Assembly (NCBI GenBank): GCA_963933885.1
Contig: CAWVWF010000002.1
Coordinates: 1-64,000, forward strand
Length of the DNA: 64,000 nt
Reading direction: 5' to 3'
Source: CAWVWF01 sp963933885
Lineage (GTDB): Bacteria > Bacteroidota > Bacteroidia > Flavobacteriales_C > GCA-002722245
In this document: positions 62,145 to 64,000 of the stretch, in pieces
How the letters are laid out: each line of letters begins with the position of its first letter
Numbering within the stretch: position 1 is the stretch's first letter
Position numbers and translations under genes: made by a program
The notes under the pieces: model-generated
The model's database searches: none
Seen by the model: the letters and a program-made list of their open reading frames with translations, nothing else
Told to the model about the DNA's origin: nothing

Positions 62145-62612
62145 TTACTTATTGTTTTTTACAAGTAATTCATATTCTGAATCAGGAATAAGGTTTTTAC
62201 TTTCAGCAGCAGTTACTGCTAGTACATCACACACCTCATTGTACTTGTTTCCTGCGTGTCCTTTAACCCAAGTGAACTTAACTTGGTGTTGCTTATATAT
62301 TTTTAAGAAACGCTTCCATAGGTCAGGATTTTTCTTTCCTTTAAACCCTTTCTTTTCCCATCCAAAAACCCAACGCTTTTCAACAGAGTCAATCACATAC
62401 TTTGAATCTGAGTAAACCATAACTTCACAGCTGCGTTTCAATGATTCTAATCCAGTTATAACAGCAAGAAGTTCCATTCGGTTGTTAGTCGTTAAAACAT
62501 AACCCTGCGAAAGGTTTTTCTGAAATCCGCCGGATAGTAAAACTACTCCATAACCACCGTTTCCAGGATTACCTTTTGCAGAACCATCAGTATATATGAT
62601 TACCTTATCCAT
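62145..62612 (-). CDS. rnhA: Ribonuclease HI
   Basis: A 155-residue type 1 RNase H that cuts the RNA strand of RNA-DNA hybrids. Catalytic residues are Asp9 (IIYTDGSAKGNPG), Glu47 (NNRMELLAVITGL) and Asp69 (MVYSDSKYVIDSV), with the basic-protrusion Trp/Lys region (KRWVFGWEKKGFKGKKNPDL) and a fourth acidic site after VKGHAGNKYNEVCD. Length equals that of the E. coli enzyme. It overlaps the end of purN by eight bases, so it is cotranscribed and probably coupled to it. Confidence 0.96.
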   Translation of the reverse strand: MDKVIIYTDGSAKGNPGNGGYGVVLLSGGFQKNLSQGYVLTTNNRMELLAVITGLESLKRSCEVMVYSDSKYVIDSVEKRWVFGWEKKGFKGKKNPDLWKRFLKIYKQHQVKFTWVKGHAGNKYNEVCDVLAVTAAESKNLIPDSEYELLVKNNK

Positions 62613-63174
62613 TAGATAAATAGGTTTTAATTACTTTTGCAAAATTCTTATGTTCTAGTTTTAAAACGCTGTCAGCGATCTCCTGAGGAGTATTACAGTT
62701 TTCTATGTTTACAGCTTCTTGATAGATGAAATCACCTCTATCGTACTCTCCATCGATTGTGTGGATAGTAATACCAGATTCTTTTTCTTTAGCTTCAAAT
62801 ATAGCTTTATGAACATTCATCCCGTACATTCCTTTCCCTCCATAGTTTGGAAGTAAAGCAGGATGTATATTTAATATTTTGTTTGGAAACGCTTTTAATA
62901 GTGATTCAGGGATTAACCATAAAAAACCTGCTAGAATTACTAAATCTATTTCTTGATCAATTAATTGATTTACGACTTCATTTGATTCATAAAACGAATT
63001 ACGGTTAATATGTAAAATTGGAACGTTCCATGATTTCGCCTTTTCAATAATTCCGGCTTTTTCGTTATTAACGACAACTATTTTTATTTCAATATTGTCG
63101 TCATTTTGGAAGAATTCGTGGATTTTTTGAGCATTTGAACCACCTCCAGATGCGAAAATTGCTAGTTTTTTCAT
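62605..63174 (-). CDS. purN: Phosphoribosylglycinamide formyltransferase
   Basis: A 189-residue enzyme adding the formyl group from 10-formyl-tetrahydrofolate to GAR in purine synthesis. The substrate loop is FASGGGSNAQKIHEFF (7-22), the folate and catalytic residues lie in LNIHPALLPNYGGKGMYG near 104-121 (Asn and His) and IDGEYDRGDFIYQEAV near 142-157 (Asp). The start is the ATG at 63174; a TTG six codons earlier overlaps the -7 element TATCTTTG on the minus strand and is rejected. purN leads a two-gene unit with rnhA. Confidence 0.95.
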   Translation of the reverse strand: MKKLAIFASGGGSNAQKIHEFFQNDDNIEIKIVVVNNEKAGIIEKAKSWNVPILHINRNSFYESNEVVNQLIDQEIDLVILAGFLWLIPESLLKAFPNKILNIHPALLPNYGGKGMYGMNVHKAIFEAKEKESGITIHTIDGEYDRGDFIYQEAVNIENCNTPQEIADSVLKLEHKNFAKVIKTYLSNG

Positions 63175-63324
63175 GGTTTTCCTTTGATTCAAAGATAAAA
63201 TAACCTTTGAAACTAACCTATTTTAAGGGGTTTTATAAAAATGTTGATTACCAAGTGCTAGAATATTTGAATAATTATAAAGAAATGTTTTTCTTTGCAC
63301 GATATAACTATAAAAATAAATAAC

Positions 63325-63561
63325 ATGTCTGATATCGCATCAAGAGTAAAAGCAATTATCATTGATAAATTAGGAGTTGATGAAAGTGAAGTAGCTGCAG
63401 AAGCTAGTTTTACAAATGACCTAGGGGCTGACTCTTTAGATACTGTAGAACTAATCATGGAATTCGAAAAGGAATTCAACATCGCAATTCCAGATGATCA
63501 AGCAGAAAAAATTGGAACTGTACAAGAAGCAATTAGCTATATTGAAGAGAACGCTAAGTAA
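63325..63561 (+). CDS. acpP: Acyl carrier protein
   Basis: A 78-residue acidic helical protein carrying growing acyl chains on 4'-phosphopantetheine. The attachment site is Ser37 in [17 protein letters not shown], and helix 1 ([18 protein letters not shown]) and the C-terminal helix ([12 protein letters not shown]) are as in all ACPs. I start at the ATG at 63325, which gives the normal length; an in-frame ATG ten codons upstream lies where the promoter would be. fabF follows after 24 bases. ACP also supplies acyl groups to LpxA and LpxD encoded at 38-41 kb. Confidence 0.97.
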   Translation: MSDIASRVKAIIIDKLGVDESEVAAEASFTNDLGADSLDTVELIMEFEKEFNIAIPDDQAEKIGTVQEAISYIEENAK

Positions 63562-63585
63562 TTAATTATTTTTTAAACCTTTTTC

Positions 63586-64000
63586 ATGGAGTTAAAGAGA
63601 GTTGTTGTCACGGGTCTAGGCGCGTTGACTCCCATAGGAAATAATCTCAAAGATTACTGGGAAGGTCTTAAAAATGGTGTTAGCGGGGCAGCTCGAATTA
63701 CCTATTTTGATCCTGAACTGAATAAAACGCAGTTTGCGTGTGAATTGAAAAATTTTAATATTGGTGATTTTCTAGATAGAAAAGAAGTCAAAAGAATGGA
63801 TCGATTCAGTCAGTATGCTATGGTTGCTTCTGACGAAGCTATTTTAGATGCAGGATTAACTGAAGGAAATTTTAACCCAGACAGAATTGGTGTTATTTGG
63901 GGGTCTGGAATTGGAGGATTGGAAACTTTCCAAAATGAAGCTCAAGGTTTAATGAAATCTAGAGAAAATAAAACTCCTCCAAGATTTAACCCATTCTTTA
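63586..64000 (+). CDS. fabF: Beta-ketoacyl-ACP synthase II, start only
   Basis: My own translation from the ATG at 63586 runs open to the window edge (138 codons). It reads KRVVVTGLGALTPIGNN, then SGAARITYFDPE, KRMDRFSQYAMVASDEAILD and IGVIWGSGIGGLETFQNE, the N-terminal thiolase-fold part of FabF. The catalytic Cys and His residues lie beyond the edge. FabF extends acyl-ACP by two carbons from malonyl-ACP. The order acpP-fabF is conserved widely, often followed by rnc. Confidence 0.95.
   Translation, partial: MELKRVVVTGLGALTPIGNNLKDYWEGLKNGVSGAARITYFDPELNKTQFACELKNFNIGDFLDRKEVKRMDRFSQYAMVASDEAILDAGLTEGNFNPDRIGVIWGSGIGGLETFQNEAQGLMKSRENKTPPRFNPFF

Noticed and set aside
1..64000. CRISPR array, transposon, integrase or prophage
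   Set aside because: No regularly spaced direct repeats, transposase or recombinase motifs, or phage genes were seen; gene order and composition are uniform.
1..64000. tRNA or rRNA genes
   Set aside because: I read all intergenic gaps and found no cloverleaf with a TTCGA-type arm and no rRNA-like GC-rich conserved stretch. A covariance scan would settle it.

Overview
The window is about 64 kb of AT-rich chromosome from a member of the Bacteroidota, most likely a flavobacterium. Four things support this: the gliding/type IX secretion (T9SS) translocon protein SprA and the T9SS regulator PorX; secreted proteins with type A T9SS C-terminal sorting domains; the fused LpxC-FabZ enzyme and the long, insert-containing IspG typical of this phylum; and repeated Bacteroidota-type promoters (TAnnTTTG at -7). 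Several protein families resemble those of Crocinitomicaceae/Fluviicola-like bacteria, but that placement is a guess. The DNA is ordinary chromosomal housekeeping sequence. I see no phage, insertion sequence, CRISPR array, rRNA or tRNA.

Layout. 1-2.5 kb: a cut-off PAS sensor gene, a glutaryl-CoA-dehydrogenase-like enzyme and a YceI-like secreted protein. 2.5-10.6 kb: DUF4271 membrane protein, hemD, rnpA, an S41 processing protease, an O-antigen-ligase-like protein, malic enzyme and ruvA. 10.6-17.9 kb: the giant sprA. 17.9-20.1 kb: argB and a transcarbamylase (minus strand), divergent from gcvH. 20.1-23.4 kb: a candidate small RNA, small unknown genes, a lipoprotein cyclophilin and pheS. 23.4-26.9 kb: a cysteine desulfurase, a large alpha-helical unknown protein and a divergent T9SS cargo. 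27-29.5 kb: ispG and rnhB. 29.5-35.7 kb: a surface polysaccharide locus (GT4, flippase, two Wzz-like proteins, polymerase/ligase). 35.7-42.1 kb: a SpoIIE-type phosphatase, efp, then lpxA, lpxC-fabZ, lpxD and an HD phosphohydrolase. 42.1-47.5 kb: porX, tsaE, ald, two membrane proteins and hemE. 47.6-51.8 kb: an orphan receiver, small secreted proteins, a HAD hydrolase, thiL and a J-domain/KTSC protein. 52-54.2 kb: a cytochrome c / YceI / OB-fold / DUF5777 cluster. 54.2-56.6 kb: two adjacent disrupted genes. 56.8-64 kb: lhgO, an MFS (UMF1) protein, an orphan ABC binding protein, a secreted protein, rnhA, purN, acpP and the start of fabF.

The genes mostly serve envelope construction (lipid A, polysaccharide, T9SS), central metabolism, translation and cofactor synthesis.

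The observations most worth following are these. (1) A divergent gene pair, made of a roughly 490-residue helical-repeat protein of unknown family and a T9SS-sorted secreted protein, occurs twice; the second copy is decayed by in-frame stops and a frameshift. (2) rnpA appears to start at an ATT codon. (3) At least six genes have a -7 element exactly four bases before the start codon, which predicts leaderless mRNAs. (4) There is a well-delimited candidate small RNA after gcvH.
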